This document shows positions 20,532-29,687 of a stretch of 64,000 nt of DNA, piece after piece (position 1 is the stretch's first letter; each line of letters begins with the position of its first letter). The notes beneath the pieces were generated by a model. It ran no database searches and was not told where the DNA came from. It saw only the letters and a program-made list of their open reading frames with translations. Source of the DNA: Roseovarius faecimaris (GTDB taxonomy: Bacteria; Pseudomonadota; Alphaproteobacteria; Rhodobacterales; Rhodobacteraceae); contig NZ_CP034348.1 in the NCBI RefSeq assembly GCF_009762325.1, forward strand, positions 1,494,501 to 1,558,500, read 5' to 3'. The position numbers and the translations under genes were made by a program.

Positions 20532-21155
20532 ATGAAACGCATCTGGGGCGGGCAGGACAATCGGCTCAGGCTGGGAAAGCCGGGTGAGACCAAGCAGCAG
20601 ACCATTGGGTCAAGCCGCGTGAGCGTGGGCCGCTTCACCTATGGCTATGAGCATGCGGAGGTTTACCAATGGGGCGAGGGGGCGGACCTTGAGATTGGCA
20701 GTTTCTGTTCCATTGGCGGCGGGTTGCGGGTCTATCTGGGCGGCAATCACCGCACCGACTGGGTGACGACTTTTCCCTTTGGGCATGTGTTCCGCGACAG
20801 CCTGGGCGAGTTCGATATCGAGGGGCATCCGGGCTCCAAGGGGGATGTGATCATTGGCCATGATGTGTGGATCGGCGCGAATGTGACGCTGTTGTCCGGT
20901 GCGCGGATCGGCCATGGCGCGGTGATCGGGACCAATGCCACCGTCGCGGGCGAGGTGGGGACCTATGAGATTGTCGGTGGAAATCCGGCGCGGCATCTGA
21001 AGCACCGCTTTGACGAGGCGATACGCCAGCGTCTGTTGGAGCTGGCCTGGTGGGATCAGCCGTTGGAGGTGATCCGGCGGATCGCGCCGATGCTGTCGGT
21101 GGCGCCTGATCTTGAAATGCTGGACCGGGTGGCGGATGTGATCGCGCAGGGATAG
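20532..21155 (+). CDS. CatB-related O-acetyltransferase (hexapeptide repeat)
   Basis: The 207-residue protein is a left-handed beta-helix acetyltransferase of the xenobiotic acyltransferase group. Hexapeptide turns run from LEIGSFCSIGGGLRVYLGGNH through VIIGHDVWIGANVTLLSGARIGHGAVIGTNATVAGEV, and the NH in GGNHRTDWVTTFPF supplies the catalytic His. It starts at ATG 20532; the upstream frame extension overlaps the rpsI terminator. True CatB proteins acetylate chloramphenicol, but environmental members act on sugars or are uncharacterised, so resistance should not be assumed. Confidence 0.85.
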   Translation: MKRIWGGQDNRLRLGKPGETKQQTIGSSRVSVGRFTYGYEHAEVYQWGEGADLEIGSFCSIGGGLRVYLGGNHRTDWVTTFPFGHVFRDSLGEFDIEGHPGSKGDVIIGHDVWIGANVTLLSGARIGHGAVIGTNATVAGEVGTYEIVGGNPARHLKHRFDEAIRQRLLELAWWDQPLEVIRRIAPMLSVAPDLEMLDRVADVIAQG

Positions 21156-21158
21156 CCC

Positions 21159-21491
21159 TCAGAAGGTGATCATGCCGGTAAGCCAGAGGATGAACACCAG
21201 AAGCGCGCCATTGGCACCCCAGCCCAAAAAGACCAGCAGACGTTCGCGGCCAAAGGGGGCCTCAGGCAGAAACCGGCGAGTGCCGCGCCAGCCGATATAG
21301 CCCGAGAGCGAGAAGATGCAGACCAGCAGGAGCGTGGTGTTGTCACCGGCCTCATCCCCCGGGGCCGGAAAGGCCGCACTGATAAGCTGATAGCCCGCGC
21401 CGAGCGCGAGAAAGGCCAGCGCCTGCCAGTGGGTGCGCAGCGCCAGATAGCCAAGGAAGAACAGCAGGCAGAGCAGGATGGTCATCGTCAA
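21159..21491 (-). CDS. Four-helix membrane protein, function unknown
   Basis: The 110-residue protein is mostly hydrophobic with four likely membrane helices (ILLCLLFFLGYLAL, WQALAFLALGAGYQLISAAF, TTLLLVCIFSLSGYIG, LLVFLGWGANGALLVFILWL). The start may be TTG 21491 or ATG 21485; a GGAGG lying inside the GAGTATTT repeat is better spaced for the TTG. It is separated from the upstream TetR gene by that repeat only. No family is recognised. Confidence 0.7.
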   Translation of the reverse strand: MTMTILLCLLFFLGYLALRTHWQALAFLALGAGYQLISAAFPAPGDEAGDNTTLLLVCIFSLSGYIGWRGTRRFLPEAPFGRERLLVFLGWGANGALLVFILWLTGMITF

Positions 21492-21500
21492 GGGTTTATG

Positions 21501-21530
21501 CCTCCGGCGGGACTACTTAAGCCAAGAAAA
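21501..21530 (-). repeat. GAGTATTT repeat, copy 3
   Basis: The plus strand has CCTCCGGCGGGACTACTT followed by AAGCCAAGAAAA, a diverged full-length copy. It starts 3 nt past the TetR-gene stop (read on the minus strand), and its GGAGG half may serve as the ribosome site of the next gene. Confidence 0.5.
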
Positions 21531-21533
21531 AGA

Positions 21534-22151
21534 TCACTCATCGGGTGGCACCAGCCCAAGGCCACGCAAGTAAACACCGATACCGCTTTCCAGCAGATCC
21601 TCGGGTGAAAACGGCGAGGAGGTGCCGGGCGAGTTGCGGGCAAAAAGCTCGACCACGCCGTGGCTGAGCGCCCAGACATGGGCCGAAAACATCGAGGCGG
21701 GCGGGCGCTTCTCTGGCGGAATGTGCTGGCTGAGTTCGGCGGCCGCACGCTCCAGCACGGCGCGGGCGCGGCCCGAGACGGCGGCAAGCTCGGGCGTGCG
21801 GTTGACGGAAATGCCGCTCTCGAACATGGCGATGTAATGGCCGGGATATTTGCGGGCAAAGGCGAGATAGGCGCGGCCCGTGGCCTCAAAGCTGGCCAGG
21901 GCCGAAGGCTGGCCCTTGTCATAGGCGTATTGCATCACATCGGCGAAGATCTCGTAGCCCTGGCGCGCGGCCTCGGCGATCAGGTCCTCGCGGCCTTCGA
22001 AATGGCGATAGACCGCCGCCGGGGTGACACCCGCCTGCTTTGCGGCCTCCGACAGGGTGAAGCCGGTCGGGCCCTTGGCCTCGATCAGCTCAAGTGCTGC
22101 CTCGACCAGGGCCTGGCGCAGGTTGCCGTGATGGTAGCCGCGTTTAGGCAT
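21534..22151 (-). CDS. TetR/AcrR-family regulator
   Basis: The 205-residue protein has an N-terminal TetR helix-turn-helix ([21 protein letters not shown], then [30 protein letters not shown]) and a C-terminal WHG-type ligand domain. It starts at ATG 22151 and overlaps the ppk2 stop by 8 nt, so it is co-transcribed with polyphosphate kinase and may be made from the same mRNA. Its DNA target and ligand are unknown. Confidence 0.88.
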   Translation of the reverse strand: MPKRGYHHGNLRQALVEAALELIEAKGPTGFTLSEAAKQAGVTPAAVYRHFEGREDLIAEAARQGYEIFADVMQYAYDKGQPSALASFEATGRAYLAFARKYPGHYIAMFESGISVNRTPELAAVSGRARAVLERAAAELSQHIPPEKRPPASMFSAHVWALSHGVVELFARNSPGTSSPFSPEDLLESGIGVYLRGLGLVPPDE

Positions 22152-23013
22152 CCCAGATCTCGGGGCCGCCGGACACGGCCGTGTCGATCTGGCCAAGTGC
22201 GCGGGCATCCTTGCGGGTGTAGTCCAGCGCGCTCAGCACCCGGCGCAGGGCGGCAAGGCGCGCACGGCGCTTGTCATCTGAGCGGATCACGGTCCAGGGG
22301 GCGTGATCGGTATGGGTGCGCTCGAACGTTTCCTGAATGGCGGCGCTGTAGGCGTCCCATTTTTTCAGGCCCTCGACGTCGATCCAGCTCAGCTTCCATT
22401 GCTTGAGCGGGTCGCTTTCCCGCGCGAGGAAGCGGCGGAGCTGTTCGGCGCGCCCTACGTTGAGCCAGAATTTGAAAAGGTGAATGCCCTCATCCACCAG
22501 CATGTTTTCGAACTCGGGCGTCTGGTGGAAGAAATGTTCGCATTGGTCATCGGTGCAGAAGCCGAACACTTTTTCGACCACGCCGCGATTATACCAGGAG
22601 CGGTCGAAAAACGTGATCTCGCCACCGCTTGGCAGATGGTCGATGTAACGCTGAAAATACCACTGGGTCTTTTCCACGTCCGACGGTTTCGACAGCGCCA
22701 CGACCCGCGCGCCGCGAGGATTAAGATTTTCCCGGAAGCGTTTGATCGTGCCGCCTTTTCCGGCGGCATCGCGCCCTTCAAAGACAATCGCGATGCGCGC
22801 GCCGGTCTCCTTGGCCCAGGCCTGCATCTTCACCAGTTCGATCTGGAGGCTGAGCAGCTCTTTCTCATAAGCCTTGCGCGGCATGCGCTCGGAATGGGGG
22901 TAGGCGGTGGAGAGGATATCGCCTTTTTCCGAGCGCTTGATCGCATTGCGGATCTCGGCCGGCGCCTCTTCGTTGAAAAACTGGCTGATCGCGCCGTCAA
23001 ATGGCAGCTCCAT
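22144..23013 (-). CDS. ppk2: Polyphosphate kinase 2
   Basis: PPK2 transfers phosphate between polyphosphate and nucleoside diphosphates. The 289-residue one-domain protein has Walker [15 protein letters not shown] (residues about 80-93), the DRSWYNR Walker B/lid region ([18 protein letters not shown]), and [15 protein letters not shown]. Which nucleotide (GDP or ADP) it prefers cannot be read with confidence. The downstream TetR gene overlaps its end by 8 nt. Confidence 0.93.
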   Translation of the reverse strand: MELPFDGAISQFFNEEAPAEIRNAIKRSEKGDILSTAYPHSERMPRKAYEKELLSLQIELVKMQAWAKETGARIAIVFEGRDAAGKGGTIKRFRENLNPRGARVVALSKPSDVEKTQWYFQRYIDHLPSGGEITFFDRSWYNRGVVEKVFGFCTDDQCEHFFHQTPEFENMLVDEGIHLFKFWLNVGRAEQLRRFLARESDPLKQWKLSWIDVEGLKKWDAYSAAIQETFERTHTDHAPWTVIRSDDKRRARLAALRRVLSALDYTRKDARALGQIDTAVSGGPEIWDA

Positions 23014-23050
23014 GGGGCCTCTCCGTTGTTTTTCAGGGCAGTATGCGGGG

Positions 23051-24007
23051 TTATTCGGCGGGGCGCAATCCGGCGCGCTCTGCGGCGCGGTGGATGGCGT
23101 CGATCACCTCGTCCTGGGCGGCATGCTGGGGCATGTGGCCGATGCCGGGCAGGCGGGTGAGCACCGCACCGGGGATCTGGTTGACCAGTTTTTCGGAATG
23201 GATCGGCAGGCCCACGGTCAGGTCCGCATCGCCGTGGACGATCTCGGTCGGCACGCGGACCTGATCGTAAAGCGGGACCATCTGCCTGATCTCGCCCAGA
23301 AGGTTGCGCCGTTGCAGGGCGTTGGCGCGTAAGGAGTCGCGGCGCAGGGTCAGGCCCGCGCCAAAATGATCGAGATAGCCCTCGGGCACCGGGTCAGGGT
23401 CGAACACGCCGGCCACGGATTGCTCGACCCGTTCATCCGGCACGAATGCGGTCAGTGCGGGGTTCACCAGCGGCGCGGTCAGCGCATGCGCGGTCAGCTT
23501 GTAATAGGTGGGCAGGGCGCTTTCCCAAGGGTTCGAGGGCGCGGCCAGCGGGATAAGGGCTGCGATATGCTCGGGCTCGTAGACGGCCCAGGCCAGCGCC
23601 ACAGCACCGCCATAGCTATGGCCCAGCACGATGGGTTTCTCGGCCCCGAGACGGCGCGCCGCGGCGGAGAGGAGGGCCGCCTGTTGCCGGATCGTGGCGC
23701 CGGTGTTGTTGATCCGTTCAGTATAGCCGTGCCCGGGCCGGTCGAGCAGGATCACGCGGTAGGAGCCTGCCAGTTCGGGTGCAAGCGAGAGGGTCAGATC
23801 GCGGATATTGCCACCCGAGCCGTGCAGCAGCACAAGGTCCGGACCCTCGCCCATGACCAAGGCGTGAACCTTGTGACCGTCGATCTCGATGATCTGGCCC
23901 TTGGGCGGAAACTCGGCCTCGGCGCGGGCCTCATGGCGCGCGGCGCGCTGCAGCACCCAGACCCAGACACAGGCCAGAACGAGAACTGCGATAACCGCCT
24001 TAAGCAC
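23051..24007 (-). CDS. Membrane-anchored alpha/beta hydrolase
   Basis: The 318-residue protein has an N-terminal membrane helix ([19 protein letters not shown]) and then an alpha/beta hydrolase domain: oxyanion-region HGSGGN, nucleophile elbow [10 protein letters not shown], an acid in VHGDADLTV, and catalytic His in GIGHMPQH. The substrate cannot be told. Its start overlaps the metA stop by 8 nt, so it is translated from the same message as metA. Confidence 0.87.
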   Translation of the reverse strand: MLKAVIAVLVLACVWVWVLQRAARHEARAEAEFPPKGQIIEIDGHKVHALVMGEGPDLVLLHGSGGNIRDLTLSLAPELAGSYRVILLDRPGHGYTERINNTGATIRQQAALLSAAARRLGAEKPIVLGHSYGGAVALAWAVYEPEHIAALIPLAAPSNPWESALPTYYKLTAHALTAPLVNPALTAFVPDERVEQSVAGVFDPDPVPEGYLDHFGAGLTLRRDSLRANALQRRNLLGEIRQMVPLYDQVRVPTEIVHGDADLTVGLPIHSEKLVNQIPGAVLTRLPGIGHMPQHAAQDEVIDAIHRAAERAGLRPAE

Positions 24008-24923
24008 CGATCTCGGCCATGTCGAATGGGGTGGTCTGATAGATCTCGTTCACCCAGTTGCCATAGAGCAGATGCGCATGGCTGCGCCAGCGGTTCTGCG
24101 GCGGCTGCGAGGGGTCATCGCCGGGATAGTAATTGCAGGGCACGTTGATCGGCGTGCCATTGGCGATGTCGCGGTCATATTCCTGTTTGAGCGTGCCGCT
24201 ATCATATTCCAGATGGTTGAAAATATAGAGCGCGCGGTGCGTGTCGTCCTGCACCAGGCAGGGGCCGACCTCGTCGGAATGCAGCAGCGTCGTGAGGCCC
24301 GGGGCCGCGTCGATCTCGTCCTTGCGCATCTCTGTCCAGCGGCTGACGGGGATCACGCATTCATCCGAAAACCCGCGCAGATAGGGCGAGGCCGGGGCCA
24401 TGTTGCGGTGACGGAAACAGCCGAACGCCTTGTGATCCAGCATATGTTTCTTCACGCCATGAAAATGGTTGATCATCGCCATGCCGCCCCAGCAGACGCC
24501 GAAGGTGGAATGCACGTGGGTCTGGGTCCAGTCGAAGACCTGTTTCAGCTCGTCCCAATAGGTCACGTCGGTGAAATCCAGATGCTCGATCGGCGCGCCG
24601 GTGATGATCAGCCCGTCAAATTTTTCACCCGATTTGAGCACGTCGCGGAACGGGCGGTAAAAGCTTTTCATATGCTCCGCGGCGGTGTTGCGGGTCTTGT
24701 GCTCGGTCATGCGGATCAGCGACAGCTCGATCTGCAGCGGCGTCGCGCCGATCAGCCGGGCGAACTGGTTCTCGGTCTGGATTTTCTTGGGCATCAGGTT
24801 GAGAAGGCCGATGTGCAGCGGGCGGATATCCTGACGGGCGGCGTGATCCTCGTCCATCACCATCACGCCTTCGCGCGTCAGCACGTCATAGGCGGGCAGG
24901 TTGGCGGGGATCTTGATAGGCAT
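24000..24923 (-). CDS. metA: Homoserine O-acyltransferase MetA
   Basis: MetA activates homoserine at its hydroxyl, the first committed step of methionine synthesis. The 307-residue protein has the glutamine-amidotransferase-like fold with nucleophile Cys144 in [10 protein letters not shown], the LNLMPKK motif, and the His-Glu pair in YIFNHLEYD. Alphaproteobacterial members of this family are often acetyl- rather than succinyl-transferases. No SAM-II riboswitch fits in the 36-base gap upstream, so it probably depends on the promoter of the preceding ATPase gene. Confidence 0.94.
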   Translation of the reverse strand: MPIKIPANLPAYDVLTREGVMVMDEDHAARQDIRPLHIGLLNLMPKKIQTENQFARLIGATPLQIELSLIRMTEHKTRNTAAEHMKSFYRPFRDVLKSGEKFDGLIITGAPIEHLDFTDVTYWDELKQVFDWTQTHVHSTFGVCWGGMAMINHFHGVKKHMLDHKAFGCFRHRNMAPASPYLRGFSDECVIPVSRWTEMRKDEIDAAPGLTTLLHSDEVGPCLVQDDTHRALYIFNHLEYDSGTLKQEYDRDIANGTPINVPCNYYPGDDPSQPPQNRWRSHAHLLYGNWVNEIYQTTPFDMAEIGA

Positions 24924-24959
24924 GGTCTTTGTCCTTTGGGGTCTGGGACAGATAAGCGA

Positions 24960-25820
24960 TCAGCCGCGGCGTGCAAGGGCCGAGGCGATGAGAGCGTCGA
25001 AACCGGGCGCGTCGGACACGGTGGCAATCTCGTCTGCGGTCACGGCGATGCCCCAGCGCTCCATCGCGGCATAGCGGGGCGCGCGGTGGGCCAGCGCGCG
25101 GGCATAGGCCCAGCGGATGAACGCGTCGGGATCGACCTGGGTTTCCTGCTGACCGGTCTCGGTGAGGTAATCGGCCCATGCGGCATCCAGAAACTCGGGC
25201 TGATAGGCCATCGGTTTCGGCGCCTTGTCGAAGCGGCGGATCAGCTCCTGGGTATGCGCCTCGGAGCCGCGGATATGCACCAGCAGGCAGTGGCGCGCGA
25301 GCTCTTGCAGCAAATCGTCGTCATCGTCGGTGCCATCGACCCATTCACAGATCGACCCGCCGGTGTCGCAGATGAAATTCGGGTATCCATAGAGCGTCCG
25401 GGCGCGGTCGATGAAATAGCCGGTGTCGCGCAGAGCATAGATCTCGGCCTGGCGGAACATGGCCTGACGCTTGCGGTATTCGTCAATCGGCAGGCCGCCC
25501 TTGGCCACGTCGCCGGGCTTGCCCAGCCAGGTGGAAACGGGCGTGAGATTGTTGAAGGTGATGTTGGAGCCGATATAGATCGAATCCGACATCAGCAGAT
25601 CGCGCAGAAAGGGCACCTTCATGGCGTGCGCCTTGGCATTGTCGGCGATGCGCTCGCCCAGGTAATGCGTGCCGATGCGGTAGTCGATGGAATAGTGAAA
25701 CCAGGAGCCGCTGGCGCGCAGCATGTTCGAGACATGCGTCTTGCCCAGGCCGGACATGCCGTAGAACAGCACGCGTTTGTTGGGGGCGTTCAGCCAGTCA
25801 TCGGGGGTGGCGTAGATCAT
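24960..25820 (-). CDS. P-loop ATPase of unknown function
   Basis: The 286-residue protein has a Walker A motif near the N-terminus (VLFYGMSGLGKTHVSNML, residues about 15-32), a DYRIGTHYLGERI segment and a likely acidic motif NFICDTGGSICEW. Its central part resembles nucleotide kinases. The ATG at 25820 has a strong ribosome site (AGGAGGA). It sits between another small P-loop gene and metA, all on one strand. The family seems conserved in roseobacters from memory, but no role is known. Confidence 0.75.
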   Translation of the reverse strand: MIYATPDDWLNAPNKRVLFYGMSGLGKTHVSNMLRASGSWFHYSIDYRIGTHYLGERIADNAKAHAMKVPFLRDLLMSDSIYIGSNITFNNLTPVSTWLGKPGDVAKGGLPIDEYRKRQAMFRQAEIYALRDTGYFIDRARTLYGYPNFICDTGGSICEWVDGTDDDDDLLQELARHCLLVHIRGSEAHTQELIRRFDKAPKPMAYQPEFLDAAWADYLTETGQQETQVDPDAFIRWAYARALAHRAPRYAAMERWGIAVTADEIATVSDAPGFDALIASALARRG

Positions 25821-25882
25821 GGGCCGGATCCTCCTGGTCCGATGTTGGTACAAAGCCCGCGCGGCGAGAGAAAGAGTTTTAT

Positions 25883-25916
25883 GCCTCCGACCGGAGTATT
25901 TTTGCCAGGAAGAAGG
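25883..25916 (-). repeat. GAGTATTT repeat, copy 4 (full length)
   Basis: The plus strand reads GCCTCCGACCGGAGTATT followed by TTTGCCAGGAAGAAGG. The stem CTCC-GACC-GGAG differs in the loop from copy 5 but keeps pairing. It lies 4 nt after the stop of the small P-loop kinase gene, read on the minus strand. Confidence 0.6.
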
Positions 25917-25920
25917 GGGA

Positions 25921-26412
25921 TCACGCCTGAGGGTGACGGAGGATGGTGAAGCCTTCGTCGGGGGTGGGGGGCGCAAAGTGGCGCGTGACCGCGTGAAACT
26001 GGGCTTCGGTGGCGGCGAAGGGATGCGCGCCTTCGGCGTTGCGGGCCTGCAGACGCGCGAGGCAGAGCGCATCGGTTGCGTCAAGCAGGTGAAGCTGATG
26101 AGCAGCGGAGGTGGCGTCGAGAATGGAGCGCATCCAGCGGCGGGCCTCCACGGTGTTGGCCTGAAAGTCGAGCACGACCGAGAGACCCGCGTTGAGCAGG
26201 GCGGCCACATGCGGGCCCATGATGCCCTGCAGTTTTGCGGAGCAGCGCAGGAAATCACGGGGGGTGTGCATCTGATCTCCGAAGAGGGCGGCAAGCCAGG
26301 CGTCTTCGGCAATGAGCACGGTGCCGGGGGGCTTGGCCAACTCGGTGGCAAGCGTGGATTTGCCCGAGGCGATTTTGCCGCAGAGCAGGTGGAGCGTGGG
26401 TGTGTTGGTCAT
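25921..26412 (-). CDS. Small P-loop kinase / AAA_33-type ATPase
   Basis: The 163-residue protein begins LHLLCGKIASGKSTLATELA, a Walker A motif typical of zeta-toxin-like and chloramphenicol-phosphotransferase-like kinases. VVLDFQANTVEARRWM and LLDATDALCLARLQARN look like the substrate-binding and R-rich lid segments. There is no antitoxin gene beside it, so a toxin role is not supported. It follows the small helper gene of the Rieske oxygenase by 12 nt. Confidence 0.8.
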   Translation of the reverse strand: MTNTPTLHLLCGKIASGKSTLATELAKPPGTVLIAEDAWLAALFGDQMHTPRDFLRCSAKLQGIMGPHVAALLNAGLSVVLDFQANTVEARRWMRSILDATSAAHQLHLLDATDALCLARLQARNAEGAHPFAATEAQFHAVTRHFAPPTPDEGFTILRHPQA

Positions 26413-26424
26413 CTCGCGGGCAGA

Positions 26425-26637
26425 TTAGGCCTCGCGCCCGTGTTTGACCAGCCGCGCATGCAGCCCCGACGCCTCGGGCGCGCCGGCCTCCAGCGCGAAG
26501 ATATAGGCGTGGGTCAGGAAAAAGCAGGCGGCGTCGAGGTCGTTCGCCTCATCCGCTGCCTGCGTGTAGAGCCGGATCAGCGCCGCCTGATCGTGCGCCG
26601 CGTGGGCGGCGATCATGGCGGCATCGAGCGCGCTCAT
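26425..26637 (-). CDS. Short helical protein coupled to a Rieske oxygenase
   Basis: The 70-residue protein is alanine-rich and all helical (AAMIAAHAAHDQAALIRLY, then DLDAACFFLTHAYIFALEAG), resembling a single SEL1/TPR-like hairpin. Its start overlaps the oxygenase stop by 4 nt (ATGA), so it is translated with it. It could be a helper or a degraded domain; no function is known. Confidence 0.65.
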   Translation of the reverse strand: MSALDAAMIAAHAAHDQAALIRLYTQAADEANDLDAACFFLTHAYIFALEAGAPEASGLHARLVKHGREA

Positions 26638-27791
26638 TCCGCCGCCTGGGCGGCCCCGCGATGCGCCATCACCTTGCCCGCGACCCAGTCATGGAAGCAA
26701 TGGGTGGGGCTGTCCATCACCGGCGAGAAACGCCCGCCGTCGAAGCCCGGAACGTGACGGCCTTTCTGCATGCCTTCCACGACGAAGATATCCTCTTCGA
26801 ACACGGTTTTCCAAAGCTGGGCGTTGCGCGCGCGCAGCCCCTCATCGGTGCCGGGCTGCGCATAGTAGAGATGCACATGCTCGGCGGTTTTCTCACAGCC
26901 TTTCGGCTCCAGGATGATGGCAAAGGCATGGTCACGGTGCACACCCAAGAGCACATTGGGATAGACGGCGATATACTCGGCCTGTTCGTTCCATTTTGCG
27001 CCCACCTCTTCGAAATCGGGGAAGGTGGCATCGTTCTCGTCGCGCAGCTGGCGATAGACGAGGGTACCCTGGCCGGAATACTCGCCCGGGTTTTCGATGT
27101 GGTAATGATCTTCGAGCCGCGAATAGCTGTTCAGGCCCGGATGCACCCAGGGCAGGTGATAGCTTTCGCAGTAGTTTTCGACCGCGAGTTTCCAGTTGGT
27201 GTTCACTTCCAGCGTGAAGGCGCTGTCGGGGCCGCCATGATAGAGCGGCTTGTCGAACTCGGCCCAGCGGGAGATCACGTCCGACATGGCGTCCTCGAAC
27301 GCGGGCGCGTCGCCCGAGACGTTGATCCAGACCACATCGCGCCAGATATGCGAGCGCACTTCGTTCAGGCCCAGATCGTTGCGCTTGATCGCGTCATGGG
27401 TGTTGTGGCCGGGCCCGCCGACATGGGGCGTGCTGACCAGCTTGCCCTTGGTGGAGTAGCACCAGGAATGGTAGGGGCAGCGAATGGCCCCTTCGATCTT
27501 GCGCGGCTCTTCGACCAGGATCATGCCGCGGTGACGGCAGATGTTCTGGAACACGCGCACATCGCCGTCCTTGTCGCGGATCAGCAGAAGCGGCATGCCG
27601 AGGAATTCGATCGGTTTGGCGTCGCCCGGCTCGGGCACGTCGGCGGCAACCGCCAGACCGGCCCATTGCGAGAACAAAAGCGCGTGCTTTTCTTCCTGAT
27701 AAACGGCCTCATCTACGTAATGGGCGTTGGGCAGGCCGTTGGCGACCTCAACAGAGGTGCGGACATTGCTGAGATCGGTGAGAGGGGGCAT
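26634..27791 (-). CDS. Rieske [2Fe-2S] ring-hydroxylating-type oxygenase, alpha subunit
   Basis: The 385-residue protein has the Rieske cluster motif CRHRG ... CPYHSW and the mononuclear-iron domain with NYCESYHLPWVHPGL, whose D/E-x-x-H-x4-H pattern binds the catalytic iron. Members of this group demethylate betaines or hydroxylate aromatic acids; the substrate is not evident. Two starts are possible: MSNDSG at 27818 has no ribosome site, while MPPLTDLSN at 27791 has GGAG eight bases ahead, so 27791 was chosen. No reductase or beta subunit is adjacent. A second such gene lies at 42517-43656. Confidence 0.88.
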   Translation of the reverse strand: MPPLTDLSNVRTSVEVANGLPNAHYVDEAVYQEEKHALLFSQWAGLAVAADVPEPGDAKPIEFLGMPLLLIRDKDGDVRVFQNICRHRGMILVEEPRKIEGAIRCPYHSWCYSTKGKLVSTPHVGGPGHNTHDAIKRNDLGLNEVRSHIWRDVVWINVSGDAPAFEDAMSDVISRWAEFDKPLYHGGPDSAFTLEVNTNWKLAVENYCESYHLPWVHPGLNSYSRLEDHYHIENPGEYSGQGTLVYRQLRDENDATFPDFEEVGAKWNEQAEYIAVYPNVLLGVHRDHAFAIILEPKGCEKTAEHVHLYYAQPGTDEGLRARNAQLWKTVFEEDIFVVEGMQKGRHVPGFDGGRFSPVMDSPTHCFHDWVAGKVMAHRGAAQAAE

Positions 27792-27982
27792 GGCAGACAC
27801 TCCAGAATCGTTTGACATGGAGTAGCGAGCCGATGGTGGAAGGGCATGCCAGTTGGCGACGCGACTTATCTGCAGGCGACATCAATGCGCGCGGCAATGT
27901 CGGAATCTAAGGCATGGCTGCGCCGGGACATGGCCCGTCGCCTTGTCTTTTGCTGCCAGGGATCTGCTGCTGACCTGCCGGG

Positions 27983-28540
27983 TTATCCCCGGGGCAGCGC
28001 CGCCACGCCGGTGCGCGCCATGTCGACAAGGCCCAGCGGGCGCATCAGATCGGCGAAGGCATCCACCTTCTCGGGCGTGCCGGTGATCTCGAAGACAAAG
28101 CTGTCAAGCGTGCTGTCGACCACGTTGGCGCGGAAGATATCCGCCAGACGCAGCGCCTCGACCCGCTTTTCACCGGTCCCTTCGACTTTCAGGAGTGCCA
28201 GCTCGCGCTCAACGGCGCGGCCTTCGACGGTCAGGTCGTGCACGTCATGGACCACGACGATCCGGCCCAGCTGCGCCTTGATCTGCTCGATCACCTGCGG
28301 CGTGCCGGTGGTGACGATTGTGATGCGCGAGAAATGCCCTTCATGGTCCACCTCGGCCACGGTCAGGCTGTCGATATTGTAGCCACGCCCGGAGAATAGG
28401 CCGATGACCCGCGCCAGAACGCCCGGCTCGTTGTCCACGATCACGGCGAGCGTGTGCCGTTCGACCATGTCCGAGAAATTCGGGCGCAGGTTGTAGGCGG
28501 AATGCTTGTTGGAGCCTTTTTTGATCTTGAGGGCAGACAT
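27983..28540 (-). CDS. ilvH: Acetolactate synthase small (regulatory) subunit
   Basis: This 185-residue subunit binds valine and tunes the large subunit in branched-chain amino acid synthesis. An N-terminal ACT domain starts at ERHTLAVIVDNEPGVLARVIGLFSGRGYNIDSLTVAEVD and is followed by the ALS_ss C-terminal domain. It is on the same strand as ilvI but separated from it by a disrupted acyltransferase gene, so co-transcription from the ilv leader is likely but not certain. It could equally be named ilvN. Confidence 0.95.
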   Translation of the reverse strand: MSALKIKKGSNKHSAYNLRPNFSDMVERHTLAVIVDNEPGVLARVIGLFSGRGYNIDSLTVAEVDHEGHFSRITIVTTGTPQVIEQIKAQLGRIVVVHDVHDLTVEGRAVERELALLKVEGTGEKRVEALRLADIFRANVVDSTLDSFVFEITGTPEKVDAFADLMRPLGLVDMARTGVAALPRG

Positions 28541-28619
28541 GGGTCGGGTCCTTATCGAAATCGGGTTGGGGAAGGTATGCCTGTGCGGCGCGGGAAGAGC
28601 AAGAGCGGGCAGCGCATCG

Positions 28620-29606
28620 TCAGATCCCCAGCAGGCGGCGGGTGCCGGTGCGCCTGGCCACCCAGAGCAGCGCAAGCGGGCCGAGGATGCCGATGGCGGT
28701 GCCCAGCAGGACATGCAGCGGCAGGCTGGTGATGTCGAGCTTTTGCAGAACCGCGCGCAGGGGCGCGGAAAAGAAGGTATGCGCAAGATAGATCGCCATC
28801 GAGGCCGCGCCCAGGGCGGTCAGCGCGGTCAGACGCGCATGTTCGGCGGCCCAGCGGCAGAGGGCCATGACCGCGAGGGCACAAACGATGGCCAGAAGGG
28901 CGGTGACGGGCAGAGGCGGCTTGATCAGGAGATAGACCGCCTGCGCCAGCGTGAATCCGGCGAGCGCCCAGACCGGTGAGATGACCGGCAACTCAGGCAG
29001 ATGGCGCAGCATCACGCCGAAAAAGAAGTAAGGCGCAAAGAGCAGAGCGGACCGCAGGAAAGGATCGGCCACCCCGAAGGTGCCGCCGAATGTGTAGATC
29101 AGAATTGCTGCAATGCTCATCCCGCCCCAATGTCAATGGGTCAGCCGCAGGTTCCCCGCATCTGCCGCGCGCGTCAGGCACCAGAGCACAAGCTGATGCA
29201 GGAAAAGCGCCCAGAGAAACCAGAATTGCCATTGCGGCGGCAAGGGCGACCAGTTGAAGCTGTCCCAGGTGACCGGCTCGTTTGCGAGCCCGCCCATGGC
29301 AAGCTTGCCGGCGTTCATCAGATACGTCCAGAGCACCATGGGCCAAAGCAGCAGGAGCGCGCGCGAGGCCATGAAGCGGGGGAAGGGCAGGGCGCCAAGC
29401 CGCTGCGTGAGCAGGCCCGAGACCACGAAGAAGAGCGGCATGTGAAATAGATAGATACTGTCGCGCATGACAAGAGAGAGTGGCTCGTTCGGGATCAGAC
29501 CGGCGCCGTGCAGCCCGATCCAGCAATGACCGAACACCACAAGGGTGATGGCCACGCCCTTTGCGGCGTCGATCCACGCAAGGCGGTCTGAAGTCATGAC
29601 GGACAT
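28620..29606 (-). pseudogene. Acyltransferase-3 membrane protein with an in-frame stop
   Basis: Two pieces in the same reading frame form one OatA-like acyltransferase of about 328 residues. The N-terminal piece (29606-29133) has RLAWIDAAKGVAITLVVFGH and LFHMPLFFVVSGLL, the catalytic-His and membrane pattern of the family. A TGA at 29133-29135 interrupts it, and the frame continues HWGGMSIAAILIYTF with the remaining membrane helices to 28620. No frame change is needed. The second piece could be re-initiated at ATG 29118-29120, 12 nt past the stop, after GGGGCGGG. It may be a nonsense pseudogene, a base-call error, or two co-translated halves. It lies between ilvI and ilvH. Confidence 0.75.
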
Positions 29607-29687
29607 GAAGCGGCTCGTAACTGGTTAAAAAGCAGGGCGGCACATCTACGCGCCGCCCTTACACAACTGTTTCAGGGGCAGGGCGGG

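Noticed and set aside
20532..21155. Chloramphenicol acetyltransferase resistance gene
   Set aside because: The fold is shared by many sugar and unknown O-acetyltransferases; nothing in the context suggests resistance or mobility.
24924..24959. SAM-II riboswitch before metA, common in alphaproteobacteria
   Set aside because: Only 36 bases separate metA from the upstream gene, and no SAM-II-like pseudoknot sequence is present.
23889..25949. Plus-strand frame of 686 codons across metA and an ATPase gene
   Set aside because: Shadow of minus-strand genes; no recognisable domain and no ribosome site.
25921..26412. Zeta-type toxin of a toxin-antitoxin pair
   Set aside because: Only the P-loop kinase resemblance supports it; there is no epsilon-like antitoxin gene, and it sits in a metabolic gene run.
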